DNA of 64,000 nucleotides from Bombyx mori. Taxonomy: Eukaryota > Arthropoda > Insecta > Lepidoptera > Bombycidae. Both the position numbers and the translations under genes were made by a program. The notes under the pieces were generated by a model. That model was not told where the DNA came from, did no database searches, and was given only the letters and a program-made list of their open reading frames with translations. This document shows, in pieces, positions 1 through 61,500 of the stretch (the first letter of the stretch is position 1; each line of letters opens with the position of its first letter). The stretch lies in the NCBI RefSeq assembly GCF_030269925.1, contig NC_085124.1, positions 1,922,001 through 1,986,000 on the forward strand, read 5' to 3'.

Positions 1-661
1 AAATGTCCCTTCGGAACAAGGTGACACTTTACAAAGCTTACATAAGGCCGGTCATGACTTACGCGAGTGTGGTGTTTGCTCACGCGGCCCGCACACGCAT
101 AGACACCCTCCAATCCCTACAATCTTGTTTTTGCATGTTAGCAGTCGGAGCCCCGTGGTTCGTGAGGAGCGTCGACTTACAAGACGACTTGGACCTCGAA
201 CCGATCAGAAAATACATGAAGTCCGCGTCGGAACGTTACTTCGATAAGGCAATGCGTCATAGTAATCGCCTTATCGTTGCCGCCGCTGACTACTCCCCGA
301 ATCCTGACCACGCAGGAGCCAGTCACCGTCGTCGCCCTAGACACGTCCTTACGGATCCATCAGATCCAATAACCCTTGCATTAGACGCCTTCCGCTTTAA
401 CACTAGGGAGTAGAGATCCCGGTAATCGTACTCGTCGAACTCGGCAAAGAGTTCGACGTGCAACCTAACCTAAGCATCAGCCCGTTGAGTTTCTCGCCGG
501 ATCTTCTCAGCGGGTCGCGATCCCGATCCGGTAGTAGATTCATTCGCGAAGCAGCTACTCTTGAGTTGTTAGGTCTCCCTTGGAGGCGCTCGGGTAGCTG
601 TTAGCAAATTCCGCCCCTTCTGTCCTTATGAAACTGGAAAGGCCTCAGGGCCACCAGTAAA
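1..661 (+). mobile_element. Jockey-like LINE, 3' end with 3' UTR
   Basis: This is the end of a non-LTR retrotransposon entering from the left edge: the last part of ORF2 followed by about 250 bp of 3' UTR that stops near 661 with no clear A tail. The same UTR recurs at 12718-13088 (+), 5281-5490 (-), 20392-20482 (-), 59433-59512 (+) and 62955-63003 (+). All share a conserved last segment reading through 'gaaactggaaaggcctc' to 'ccaccagtaa'. It is also homologous to the shorter tail-B elements. Confidence 0.85.
3..413 (+). CDS. Reverse transcriptase C-terminus of jockey-like LINE (partial)
   Basis: These 136 codons are the C-terminal part of a LINE ORF2 protein. The segment YKAYIRPVMTYASVVF is the region after the reverse transcriptase catalytic core that is typical of jockey-clade elements, and HRRRPRHVLTDPSDP lies near the end. 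The frame is open to a TAG at 411-413 and the N-terminal part lies outside the window. No function for the host is expected. The family is recognised from the motif; the exact element name is not certain. Confidence 0.8.
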   Translation: MSLRNKVTLYKAYIRPVMTYASVVFAHAARTRIDTLQSLQSCFCMLAVGAPWFVRSVDLQDDLDLEPIRKYMKSASERYFDKAMRHSNRLIVAAADYSPNPDHAGASHRRRPRHVLTDPSDPITLALDAFRFNTRE

Positions 662-3600
662 CCCTCAAACATATACATTCTTTTATGGCTTCTTCAATAT
701 TGGCTTCAGAGTATTGAAACATCTGACCCTTTACTGGCGGCATCGTGCTCGAAACTTAAGCTGAAATTAGTTGATACTAATAGTTGACATCTAGTATACC
801 CTAATAGTTGACACTGTCTTCGTTTAGTTAGGCTCGTGCAAAATGAACGAAACTCAGATTGAAACTTTTGTTTTACAACATAAAGGCTGAATTTGAAGAA
901 AATTAAGCTAACAAATTCAGTTCGATGTAACCCTAGTAGAAGACACACGTGTCATCTTTTAGGTTTTGATTCATTTTTGGTACTAATAGTAAACACCACT
1001 TAAAATTTGTACAAAAACAAACCAAAATAACAAGGAAATGGTCCTAATAAATCAATAATTTCATACATTTATAATATCGAAACCAACAGTAGCCAATAAT
1101 TATAAAAATATAAGACAAAATCACACCTGTTAAAAGTCAGATGGCTTAAGGAAAACGCTAAGAATTACGCGCAAAACATCAACCTGCTCACATTGTTTGT
1201 TGTCAACTGATGCCATTTTGAAATTTGCTTCTAACACTGTACGCAAGCTTTTGAGAATGTATCATAGATGGTACTAGGTGTCTTTAACATTAATAGCAAT
1301 GTTATTTAAGTGTTTAGTTTCCTTATTAGAATATATTTTTTTTTAAAGTGTCATCTTTTAGTTCAATGTCCAGCATTAGTGCTTTTACCTTACCGACTTC
1401 AGTTAAATTATATCAAATATTGAAGATTCATCTGCCAAGTATTTCCAACACTTTCTCTGTACATATACAGTGAAAAATAATTTATATATCACTAAAGTAC
1501 ATAACTAAAAAAAGAACTGGAAATTAGGATTTAAAAAAAATATGGTAATTGGTAACGGCTATACACACTTTTAACTTCAGTGTTACTACACATGCAAGTT
1601 TTGTTTACAGACGACAACCACACATGCTCAACAGTTCATATATGCAATAAAATCAAGCTATACTTGTCATATTAATTAAAAAAAATAGATATATCTAAAA
1701 TACTTACATTTACACAACTTCACTAATTCATAATAGCACTTTAAAATTCCTTCTACTTGTTAATCAAAGATGTTAAGATTCCAGTTTTCCCACTTCCCGA
1801 ATTAGAACAGCCACAGAGTGTATGTAATAAGCGTAAGCGTTTCTCTTTCCCCCACCGATGTCACTCGTGTCCGAGAGTTCTATGGCTCCTTGTCGGAAAC
1901 TCTTGTTATAGGGATGTGTTAGTTACTAATCGATTAGTAGTCCCATGTTAAAAGAATACACCGTAATCGATTTTATGGAAAAGGTTTATTTGATATATGT
2001 AATATATAAAGAGGATCTATTCACTATAATAGGTACCAGATCACCAGTTTTTTTTTTTTTTACTTTCTTTAACATTATTTTGGACGAGTCTTACTGGGAC
2101 GACCTCCAGGCGAGGCACGGAGGCGCCCTCTAGTGTTTGTGTATTAACGCGATCCACCACCACTGCGAGGAACATTGTTACTGCCGGATGTTACAGCTGG
2201 TAATTAATAACATACTATACATTATATATAAACTACTTTAAAATAATAATAAAAATAAACGAATCGAAAGCCTATGTGAAAATAATTAAGGCAAAAAACA
2301 AAGAATCCTTTTCCTAAATTTGTCAAAAGAGAGAGCTAAATATAATTATGAAAATCACATAGACTTCCAAATACAAAAAAATGCATTAGAGAAAAATAAT
2401 AGTCGTATTGTAAACATTTGAAAGCGTGCCTTAAATGACATGGTGTTTAAAAAAAAAACAAAGCGAAAAAATAATAATAAAAAAACATGATAACTAACAA
2501 ATAAGTAAGTACAACAGATACATATCATACAGGAAAAAATAAAACTGCACTGCGTCGAGAATACGTAGCATAGTACTATGAACTGCTAAGCATGCATAGT
2601 TTATAAATGGCTGGAAAACAAATGCTTACAATTTACAAAAAAAAATACAAGTCAAATACTACATTACAAAAAAAAAAAAACACGCACTGAGTATCACACG
2701 AGTCAAACAACGACATTTCTAATCTATTTTTGTTTATACAAATCAATTCCTTTCTAAAACTAAAAAAAAAAAAATACGTTCACTAATATTAAACTACCGT
2801 CACGGATCAGTAATGAAAAAAAAATCCAATACAAATGATATGGATTTTTGTGACATTTCCGACTTGAAACTCATTCTCAATTACGAATTGAATTAATCTA
2901 GTGCTTTTTTTTTTAAACTACCCTATATTTTATTGTTTAATAACAATTGTAATGAACGCGTTTCAAGTCGCTGCGGTAACAGCGCGGAATACTCACAGGG
3001 GTAGAGCAAGCTGTCCTGAGAAGTTCCTTCGCGAGCAGCAAGAGAACCAAAAGTTATCCGTATTAATTATTACTACTTGTCAACAACATGTAGTTTGACA
3101 CGGAAAAATTTATATAATTTCTAAATCTTATGCATCCTATTCTTTGATTAACTAAAAAAAAAAAAACTATGATGTGGTCACATCTATGGTGTGGTCAAGT
3201 CATTTTTAATACTGTGGGTATACTTTCAAATTTTTTACTGAGCAAATTTTTTTTTTAACAAACGCTACTACTGTGGGTAGTTTTTCATAATACAACTTAT
3301 ATCATAAAATTTAAATTTTATTTTATTCACATTCATGTGAATACTATTTTATGTCGGTTAATGGTATTTTTTGATGACAATAATTTAAAAAAATTATCCA
3401 CAAATTTCTCACGAGTCAAACCAAATGTGTTATTCACCCAACTCTGTGAATACAACAAATATGTCGCCCACCTATTTTTTACATATTTTTTTTATTATTT
3501 TTTTTAAGTTGCGACGCACTCGTGGTATTCTCCATTCAGACGAAATTTGGCAAGAACCTACTAGTTTTTTTTTCAGTCGGAAAGTTTTTTATACAATAAT

Positions 3601-4657
3601 AATCCAAGTCTTTATTTCTACCTCGATCCCTAGAGATCTAACTAAGCCTAAAATTTAAAAATAAAACTGTCTGGACTGGACTGGCTTCGACAACGTTTGT
3701 GATTTGAGCCTTCAAGACGCAGCAATAGAGATGAAATCGGCGCTGAGCCAAGTGGCTGCGGCACGTTGTCTACTTGTAGACGATGGTATAAGCTCTCAAG
3801 CGCCAGGTGCAGTACAAGTCTGGACATTTTAAAATCTAACGAGTCTTTTAATTTTTTTAAATAAAAACTACCGCCTTACCTAAACTCAACTATTTACACG
3901 AAAGAAATTATTAGCCCAGCAATGTATAGTAAAATATAATAAATATTAATTACTTTTGAGTGAATTACAAGATTTAAATTTTATTAATAGTTTCATATAA
4001 TATAATAAATCTTAACTCAAAAGTAGCATTCATTTTTATATTCTAAAAGACACCATTATTTCTACTAAACTCTACCATGATAACTAGTATAGTAAATACG
4101 CCTTAAACACGAGTTTTTAACTAAGTATCGAAGCGAAAAAGATTATTTCGTAGGTTCGTTAGAAATATCATCGTTATAGTTTGGGGTAGAATTTTGTTTC
4201 GCCGTCAAATGCATCACAGGAATGTGTTAGTAAAAATGATATGTATTAAGTATGGCAACATTGTTTGTACATCGTTTCGCTTATGTCGATGTTTGCACTG
4301 GGGCGACGGACTTCCCACATCAATACGAGGTGTGCAGAATCACATATCTTTTAATCATTAATGCTACCGATAATTACTTTTGTATATTGTTACTTCCTAA
4401 AATTGAGATCGTTAAATTTATTATGTTGCAATTTTTCATTAGTTACTGTTTATTACATTGTGACAGAATTTTTGACTCTTAATATATTTTATATATTTTT
4501 TTATATCAAGAGTAGCACATTGCGGCTGATGTGAGAAACAAGTTATATATATGGCAACACCGAGGGGCAGGAGCGGCCAGAGGTCGCCGGCGCCCGTGAC
4601 ATCACGTCAGCAGTCGCGTGCCATCTAGATTAATGCAAAACAAAAGTGCAGCCCAAA
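662..4657. other. Downstream flank of the kinase gene, no firm gene
   Basis: AT-rich DNA with many A and T runs. Short open segments occur at 1757-1951, 2085-2133 and 3671-3832 but none has a convincing splice context. On the minus strand AATAAA signals (TTTATT on plus) at 4449-4454 and 4417-4422 lie about 200-240 bp past the kinase stop codon and could end its transcript. Nothing else is recognisable. Confidence 0.6.
4417..4454 (-). promoter_or_regulatory. slpr: Candidate polyadenylation signals of the kinase gene
   Basis: Two AATAAA hexamers on the minus strand (4449-4454 and 4417-4422) follow the stop codon at 4658. They would give a 3' UTR of roughly 200-260 nt if exon 7 is the terminal exon. 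In AT-rich DNA such hexamers occur by chance, so this is inference. Confidence 0.35.
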
Positions 4658-53260
<48,603 letters not shown>

Positions 53261-54050
53261 ACACGCGGCGTGACGTTCGAGATTAAAAAGCGAATATCTT
53301 CGCTCCGATAAAGTTAATTATTTTCCATTCATCTATCACGTTATTAAATAGATGGACGAAATGACAACCATACCGTAGCGAAGTCAGTGATAAACTGACA
53401 TATGGTGTTGCCACTTTTGATGAAGAGACAATGTGAAATTATTCCAAATTCTTGAAAAAATCGAGTTTAAAATTGTATTAGCATTGTACTTTTTTTTTGC
53501 AATACAACTTATAATAAAATGATTAAAACATGAAAACTATCCGCATCTTTTTTGAAATTGACCATATCAACTAATACATAAATAACGTGCTTGCTAATAC
53601 TAAATTAAAGAGATCGAAACAAAGCTAAAACGTTAGTATTTGTTGGTTGCATTGTAGAAAAAAATGACTTATTTTGGTGTCATCTGCTAGATACTTTTTC
53701 TTTTTTAGTAAGTATGAAGATTGGCTTCTTGAGACGCCATTGCTGCCAGTTTCAAGTTTATAAAAATCTTCAATTATTAAATACAATATACACATGGAAG
53801 ATGATACGAGGCGAAATGCGATGAAATTGATTATATATTATGTTTTATGTAACTGAGAAGAAATTAAATGAAACAAGATGAGATAGGAAGAAATAAAGCT
53901 TCATTAAAATGGTAATTTATCGACACTATTTCAATGAACTTTTTGGAAGAACCCGAAGAACCCAAGTAGCTACATATATATATATATTTAATAAGCATTA
54001 ATGTACCGACATTGTTGGGTAAAACATAGCTTAATGCGGTTTTCCAAAAG
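53261..54050. other. Intergenic, nothing firm
   Basis: AT-rich spacer between the kinase gene and a tail-B element; no gene signal. Confidence 0.45.
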
Positions 54051-54054
54051 TTAT

Positions 54055-54319
54055 CCGGTCATTGTTCTCGTCGAACCCGTCGCTTGCGATGAAGGACTCG
54101 GCGAGTAAATTAACCCAGAGACACAGCCCACTGAGTTTCTCGCCGGACCTTCTCAGTTGGTCGCGTTTCCGATCCGGTGGTAGATTCTGCGAAGCACGAC
54201 TCTTGCTAGAGTTCGTGTTAGTAACATTGTCAGGTTTGATTCCCGAGAGATCACCTACTCCCCCGGTGACGCTGAATATGGTCTCTCAAGACCATTAATT
54301 AGCTTAGGTAGAAAAAAAA
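54055..54319 (+). mobile_element. Tail-B element
   Basis: Starts at 'ccggtcattgttctcgtcga' and ends 'tagcttaggtag' plus A run. Confidence 0.9.
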
Positions 54320-54596
54320 ACAAAAGCTAGGTATCCTTTAAGAGCCCTCTATTATCCACTCCTAATTTAAAAAATTATGCTCGCTAGATGTCGCTACTGC
54401 AATATTAGTGCATTCGCTTTGGGTGGTGTTAAGCGCCATCTACATTTAAAACAGCATAATCAAATGAAACACATTTTGACAGGTACTTAACTAATTTGTA
54501 TGCATCGAAATATTTTTTTAAATATTTTTAACAACAATTCAAAAGTTATTTATATGTTTTTTTTAGATATACTTATTTTTGTTACTGTCCTTCACC

Positions 54597-54668
54597 GGTC
54601 CCATGGTGTAATGGTTAGCACTCTGGACTTTGAATCCAGCGATCCGAGTTCAAATCTCGGTGGGACCT
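54597..54668 (+). tRNA. tRNA-Gln (anticodon UUG)
   Basis: A complete 72-nt cloverleaf. The acceptor stem GGTCCCA pairs with TGGGACC, the D arm contains the A box TGGTGTAATGGTTAG, the anticodon stem CTGGA/TCCAG closes loop CTTTGAA with TTG at 54630-54632, and the T arm has the B box GAGTTCAAATCTC. Discriminator base T at 54668. There is no intron and no body or A tail as in the nearby SINEs, so this looks like a true tRNA gene. A T run that could end pol III transcription lies about 27 bp downstream. Confidence 0.95.
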
Positions 54669-54781
54669 TTATTTGTTGCCAATTTAAAAAAGTATAATTT
54701 TATTTTTAATTTTTGTACTGAAATTAAAAGTCCCGAAGTGAAAACTAAATTCTGAAACGCTACGTTAGACTACATATATAG

Positions 54782-54985
54782 TTATTTTTTAAGCTGGAGC
54801 GCAGTTTCTCTGTGGGAGTCTGAGCTCTGAAGGGATGCTGGGTAGGGGAGCATTATTGATCGCGTGAAAATGGGATAGTCGTATTCGCGGCGAACACCCA
54901 GCCCGCGGATGTAGGGTCGCTCATCCTCTAAAACACGTTTACACGCCGGAAAATCGGACAAATAGTCCAAAAATACGTTTAACAT
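54782..54985 (-). CDS. Conserved-looking 67-residue small protein, unassigned
   Basis: ATG 54983-54985 to TAA 54782. The sequence begins MLNVFLDYLSDFPACKRVLE and continues DERPYIRGLGVRREYDYPIF with TRSIMLPYPASLQ. Its balanced composition, with Pro, Tyr, Arg and Asp in a varied order, looks protein-like rather than random in this AT-rich DNA. No signal peptide or membrane segment is seen. A minus-strand AATAAA (TTTATT on plus at about 54698) follows 80 bp past the stop. The ORF is divergent from the PDZ gene, with 444 bp between start codons. I cannot name a family. It might also be the last exon of a longer gene. Confidence 0.5.
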   Translation of the reverse strand: MLNVFLDYLSDFPACKRVLEDERPYIRGLGVRREYDYPIFTRSIMLPYPASLQSSDSHRETALQLKK

Positions 54986-55428
54986 TATTATTTTCGTATA
55001 GTAACCAAATTATATCGTTAAAAGTGGTCTATTGAATTGTTGTGAGTTGAAAAACAGTGCGCGATCTGTGAAGTGAACAACATGCAACATGAGATATCAA
55101 CGTGAAAATCTTAGACAAAATCTACTGTCTTACTTCAAACTAGAAGAATAGAACTCAATAGAGGATTATTATTGAATTGGTTATTTAGTTTTTAATTCTG
55201 TTTATAAAAAAAACAAGCGAGAACATAAAATTTTATAATGGCCGAATTAGCCCCTGGTTGATTTTGAAAAAATGTGGAAAATTAACAAAGCCTTTTTTAT
55301 TTTCAAACGTAAATTTAGTTTGAAATGGCATTGGCGTAAACGTTGGCCGAAGATAAGCGAATTCATAACAAATTTTCATTTCAAGTCATAGTCAAGTTTT
55401 TTTAGTGCGATTTTTATGTAAATCAAAA
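54986..55428. promoter_or_regulatory. Possible shared divergent promoter region
   Basis: The 443-bp gap between two divergent start codons (54985 on minus, 55429 on plus) must hold both promoters if both genes are real. No TATA box or initiator is obvious. Confidence 0.35.
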
Positions 55429-55567
55429 ATGAACACGTTCAACGCTCCTACGACACAAATAAGCGGCACAATGGACAAAATGACCACAGTAAAATGTAAA
55501 TCTGTCGACCTAGAAGGATACGTTATAATCGTTGTACAAACTAAAGACAATAAAGTGAAATTATATG
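55429..55567 (+). CDS. PDZ gene exon 1
   Basis: ATG 55429 in context aaaaATGa, open for 46 codons plus one base, ending TATG|GTAAGT, a consensus donor. In-frame ATGs at codons 15 and 18 are possible alternative starts. GC content is moderate against AT-rich flanks. Confidence 0.7.
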
Positions 55568-58500
55568 GTAAGTTTAGACATTAATAAGATATATTATGAA
55601 CATGGAGTTAATAAGTACCTACAACTGGAGTGCTGTCTAATGCCGAGAAATCGGTCTCGAAAGAGAATACTTTTTGGTCGCGGTGTCCTTGTCTAATGTG
55701 GTGACCATATAAAATTTATTTATAGGACAAAATTATACACATGCATCAGTTTTGAATTTACCTTATATTAAGTTATATATTATATTATATTATATTATAT
55801 TATATTATATTACGTTTATATTAAGTCTACTAGTTACATTTTAATAAATAAAACACAATGGGTAATAAAATGAAATGAACTGAAATTAATTTATTTGTTA
55901 TATGTAGACAATTAAATAACTCTTAAATGACAAGTCAATACACATAACACAATACACATAGTACTTGATCTCTATTTACAAAATATTGGTTATATTATTA
56001 TTATTAAGTTCAGTTAATTTTCTGTAGTCTTATTAGCCAGATATTGTTTCTTTTTATTTGTGTTTTTTATGTATCTTTAGCTTGTGATGTGTATTGTGAG
56101 CCTAATAAAATAAATAAATAATATAACATTTCCCCTATTTTATGTAAATTCTTTTTTTTTCAACGAAATAAATAATTTATTTTAGTCAATATCTAAGTGG
56201 ACCATGAGTATCATTAAAATTTCGCAATTTAAATTTCAATTCAATTAAAAATCGCCATTTTTCTTTAATAAATCTAAAATCGACTTTATATTTACAATCA
56301 CTATTTCGCGACTTTTAAGTTTTTGTTTCAAAACCTTAACATCTTGTCGTAATTTTGCTTTTCTCGGGGCATTTTTTATTTCTTGCGTTTGAGTACTTGA
56401 TTCCTCTTGTTTGACCTTTATATAGGACATTTTCCAGAAATTCCAACGTCATATTTACTAGAAGATCCTCCTCGTTCGCTTGACGTCAGGCAAATGATAT
56501 ACATGCTTGCGTGCGACGCTATTCAATACAATAAACAAAGTCAAAAAAATACCACGTGATTCCTCTTATAATATGAAAAATACATTGCAAAATTATAGTT
56601 TTTCACGATTGTTTTTTCAAATTTAATATATGACATAGATTAAGTACAATTTACAAGACAAATGGTATTAAATATTATTATGAGAAAAAATATCTAACAT
56701 TTTAAAAATATATACTCACACTAGTAAAAATTTATCAATGAATCTGATATATGGAAGGATATTCCACAAACTGGAGAGGATTCTCGCTTAAAACCACTTA
56801 CAATACAAGTGTTCGCCATGATTACACGGAAACTTTCACGATTTTCGGAAAAAAACAAGCCACAAGCTGTATCAGTGCCCTTTTAACTTCGAACTACAAA
56901 CGTAAATAGACGCCATTTTTCTTTTAATCCATTCATAGCTCTTTTTCGGTGATGCCAACAATTAATCTGGCTTCCCATGAAAACCATCAGAAATCTACTT
57001 ACCTACCATTAAATTTTCCATTAAACAGAGTTCTTATTAATATAGAACAATATTTTTTTTGTTAATGAGCTTTATTAATATATGATGTTCTAATAAAAAT
57101 CAATATATATCATATAATCAATACTTCTTATATAATTTATTTTAATAAATTGTCATCATCAGCAACTAATTTCACCATGACTTTGTACGTTTCTTTTGAA
57201 CCAATTTAATTTTTGACGTTGATGGAAATTCTAAATTCTCGCAGCATTTTCTAGTTAAGTTTAAGTCACATCGTTTAAATAATATGTATTTAGATATATT
57301 ATTGTCATAAAATGTTTAAAATCCTGTAAAGTGGATTGATTTTAACCTTTTCGATAATTTTCAACAACGCCCTAAAGGATAAGACGTCCGGTGCATTCGT
57401 ATGAAGCGATGCACCGGTGTTCGAATCCCGCAGGCGGGTACCAATTTTTCTAATGAAATACGCACTCAACAAATGTTAACGATTGACTTCCACGGTGAAG
57501 GAATAACATCGTGTAATAAAAATTAAACCCGCAAAATTATAATTTGCGTAATTACTGGTGGTAGGACCTCTTGGGAGTCCACACGGGTAGGTACCACCAC
57601 CCCACCTATTTCCGCCGTGAAGCAGTAATGCGTTTCGGTTCGAAGGGTGGGGTAGCCGTTGTAGCTGTACTGAGACCTTAGAACTTGTATCTCGAGGTGG
57701 GTGGCGCATTTACGTTGTAGATGTCTATGGGTTCCGGTAGCCACTTGACATCAGGTGGGCTGTGAGCTCGTCCACCTATCTAAGCAATAAAAAAAAAGCC
57801 CAAGCTACTACTGATACTACTGATAACTAAGACAGGGGTCCAAATTACGAGATTTTGTGGAAAATCCTCTAAGCTAGCAACACTGCTTTTTGTTTGTAAA
57901 ATGTGCGAGAGGGACACCACCACTTAATAGTCATTCTCTTTTCAGACCGTTTTTCCTTACATCTTTTGCTATTTAAAAATAAACTTTAAGCCATAGAGAT
58001 AAAGTATATTTTTAGTTTTTATGTCAAACGAAGTAAGCACTCCAGTTAGAATAGTAACTCTATGATTATGAACGGCTTAATGTGAAAATATTTTAAAAGC
58101 TACATCATTACTTTTGCTATTCAATTACATGAGGCGTCAACATTTATTTTGTATTTTAACAACGAAATATACCCTGATTAAAAGTTGATACGCATTTTTT
58201 ATATATATATTTTAAAAAATATATATTTCGACAATGAAACCTCAATGAAGTCAACTAAATGAATATGTTTTTGTTACTGTTTTCTACACCCACAGCTGGT
58301 CAAAGACACGCCATACCTTTACCCATATAACCTAAAAACAGTTTTACATCTCATAAATATTTTAGAGAACTAATGAAACTTATATTAATAAAAGGCATTT
58401 TAGCGTTAGGTACACTGTTAATTGTAACATTCCAAGTGAACTCAAGCCCTACAGAAATGTGGAACATTGTTTAACATTGCACAGATCCCATTTTCACGGG

Positions 58501-61500
58501 AGAAGGCACGGAGGAGAATTATTCATTCACAAAGACATTTTCTTTTATTTTTTGCTAAGCGTGCACGATTTCACGGCCGACCTGGTGTTAAGTGGTCACC
58601 GGAGCCCATAGACATCAACAATGTAATTGCCGCACCCACCTTGAGACATGAGTTCTAAGTATCAATTTACAATCAGTAAAACGGCTGCCCCACCCTTCAA
58701 GCCGAAACGCATTACTGTTTCACGGCAGAAATAGGGTGGTGGCTACCTACCTAGGCTACCTACTCGTGCAGGCTCACAAGTAGCTCTACTACCAGTAATT
58801 AAGAAAACCGTGAAAATCATTCGTGAACATTTGTCAAGTACGTATTTTGTGAGAAAAAATTGTATCTGCCAGTGGGATTCGAACACCGGTACAGTTGCAT
58901 CGGTCGATACGAATGTACCGTCTTATCTTATGGGCCGCGATGACTTCAAATTAAAAACTAAAACTACATTTATGATTTATACTTTACTGCTAGCTACTTT
59001 TACTGGTGGTAGGACCTCTTGTGAGTCCGTACGGGTAGGTACCACCGCCCTGCCTGTTTCTGCCCAGAAGCAGTAATGCGTTTCGGTTTGAGTGTGAGGC
59101 AGCCGTCGTAACTATACTGAGACCTTAGAACTTATCTCTCAAGGTGGGTGGCGCATTTACTTTGTAGATGTCTATGGGCTCCAGTAACTACTTAACACTA
59201 TGTGGGCTGTGAGCTCATCAACCCGTATAAGCAATTAAAAAAAAATGTACGAACTCACGAATAGTATACTTTGCCTTAGTTATCTTATCTTAGTAGAATT
59301 TTTAAATGTCGATGAATAGCATCGCGTCCTTGATCGCGAAGACATTTTTCTTCTTAATCGAATCCGTCGACGATTAGCGTAAAAGATGAACAACTATTAT
59401 TACTTCAGTAAAGGCACAACTTAGAAAATAGTATCCCTCCTGTCTGAGCCCTTGCTCGGCCATCTGTCCTGGTCAAACTGGAAAGATCTCCGGGCCACCA
59501 TAATCCCTTAACCATCAAAAGATGATAGTAACAGAGAGAGAGACAAGTTCATTGGTTGTGTCTCTGCAGCAAAAACCTTTTTAATCTTTCGTGACATGAT
59601 CATCCTTGAAGTATGTGGTTTTTATGGCAGACGAGCATACGGTCCACCTGATGGTGAGTGGCTACCGTCGCCCATGGACCTCAGCAATGCCAGGGGCAGA
59701 GCCGAGCCGCTGCCTACTTACCGGACGTCGACCGATGATCAAGCTTCATTATGATTGACTTCTCTTTTTATTTTCCTACATTTTAAATCTGTATCTTATA
59801 CTTAGCTATTGACAAGATCAGTTTACCGTCAAACAAGATCATCTAGCGTCAAAATAAAGCTTATTGTTGTTAGGGTAATCGCAATTAATTCCGCTGTTTC
59901 TTATTTGACTACTCTAATACATATCATGTTACCTATCGTTGACCGAAGAATCCCATCAATACTGTCTAACAATATTAACTGACATGTCTTCATGACATGT
60001 CTTGCGAATTCATACACGCGCTGTTATTGTCAAGGATAAAACATGTTAATTATGTACATAACAATGTTGTTTGCGCATACCTTTAAGGCCACGAACAATA
60101 AACGGATAACAAAATTTATTTCATTAAAATCTACGCGTGTCCGCTCGACCCCCCGTCATTGTTGTGAAACACATCATATTTTTGAGGTTAACCAATGCGA
60201 AATATTCATTAAAAGTCGATCTTTTTTTTTCCTACTTAAGCTGATGGTCTAGAGATACCATATCAGCGTTACCGGGCTAGTAGCTGAGCTCGTGGGGCTC
60301 TAACCTGATGACGTCGCAAACACTGGCCCTAGCAAGAGCCGGGCTTCGCTGAATCTACCACTGGATCGGAAGCGTGACCTAAGAAGACCCGGCGAGAAAC
60401 TCAGTGTGCTAAAGACGCTCGAGTACTTTTAGAACGATCAGAATTAACGCACACAAAAAACAACCGATATAGAAAATTTAAATCGGTGTTTTTAAGGACT
60501 AGTTAGAAACACATAGCTTTTTTCTGTCATCATTATCCTGCCCTTCTCCCAGTTACCTGGGGTGGGCGCAACATGTTTTCTCCTCCCATACTCTTCTATC
60601 ATATACCATTTCTTCGCTCACTCCCCTCTTACCTATATCGTCTTTCACGCAATCCATCCATTTCTTCTTAGGTCCTACCTCTTCCTCTATGTCCTTCCAC
60701 ATTCATAGTTAACATTTTCTTACCAACCTCATTTTCATTTCGTCTCATCACATGTTCATACCGTCCCAAACGCGCACTTCTCAGCTTCTCTGTCACTGTG
60801 TATTACACTCTGTCTGTAATACACACAATTCTATTTTACACGAACATGTGATGGTTCGTATCTCCTCTTCGCTTAGTTTCTTCACTGTTGAAGGTGACCA
60901 TCACGTTTAGACAGGATTTTATTTTCTGTTACATATGAGCCTTATATAGTATCAAAGGTGGCAATCTGTGCATTTGGACAAAATTTTTTTATTGATATGT
61001 CAATACAGATTGATTTGAATATAATCGTCTCCTTCAAAGAATACGGTTCAAAACCTGCATTAAATAAAGGTTAACAGTTAACCTGTTATTTATCTAAGAT
61101 GTCGTTCCGAAGAGTTTTGTGACTGCCGATGGAATACAAAGTCAATAATTCGTTTTTCTGATTTACCAATCATTGTCCAAAAGTCAGATTGCCGCCTTTG
61201 ATAATAGTCGACTCATATATCGTTAAAGTCAATAATTCGTTTTTCTGATTTACCAATCATTGTCCAAAAGTCAGATTGCCGCCTTTGATAATAGTCGACT
61301 CATATATCGTTACAGCGTTTTCGATTATTGGCCGTGTGAAGGGCTTCGTGGAAGGGGACACGTCATTTCGGATCCTCCCGATCCACTAACGGTGCTTTTA
61401 GGTACCTCAAGCACCGGTCATCGTTCTCGTCGAACCCGTCGCTTGCGACGAAGGGCTCGACGTGTAAATTAACCCTCAGACACAGCCCACTGAGTTTCTC

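Noticed and set aside
2085..2133. Possible last exon ending DESYWDDLQARHGGAL
   Set aside because: The peptide looks codable, but no acceptor AG lies between the T run and the open segment and no partner exon was found.
57369..57443. tRNA gene
   Set aside because: The cloverleaf is imperfect and fused to a SINE-A domain; a second copy at 58862-58940 has the same fusion.
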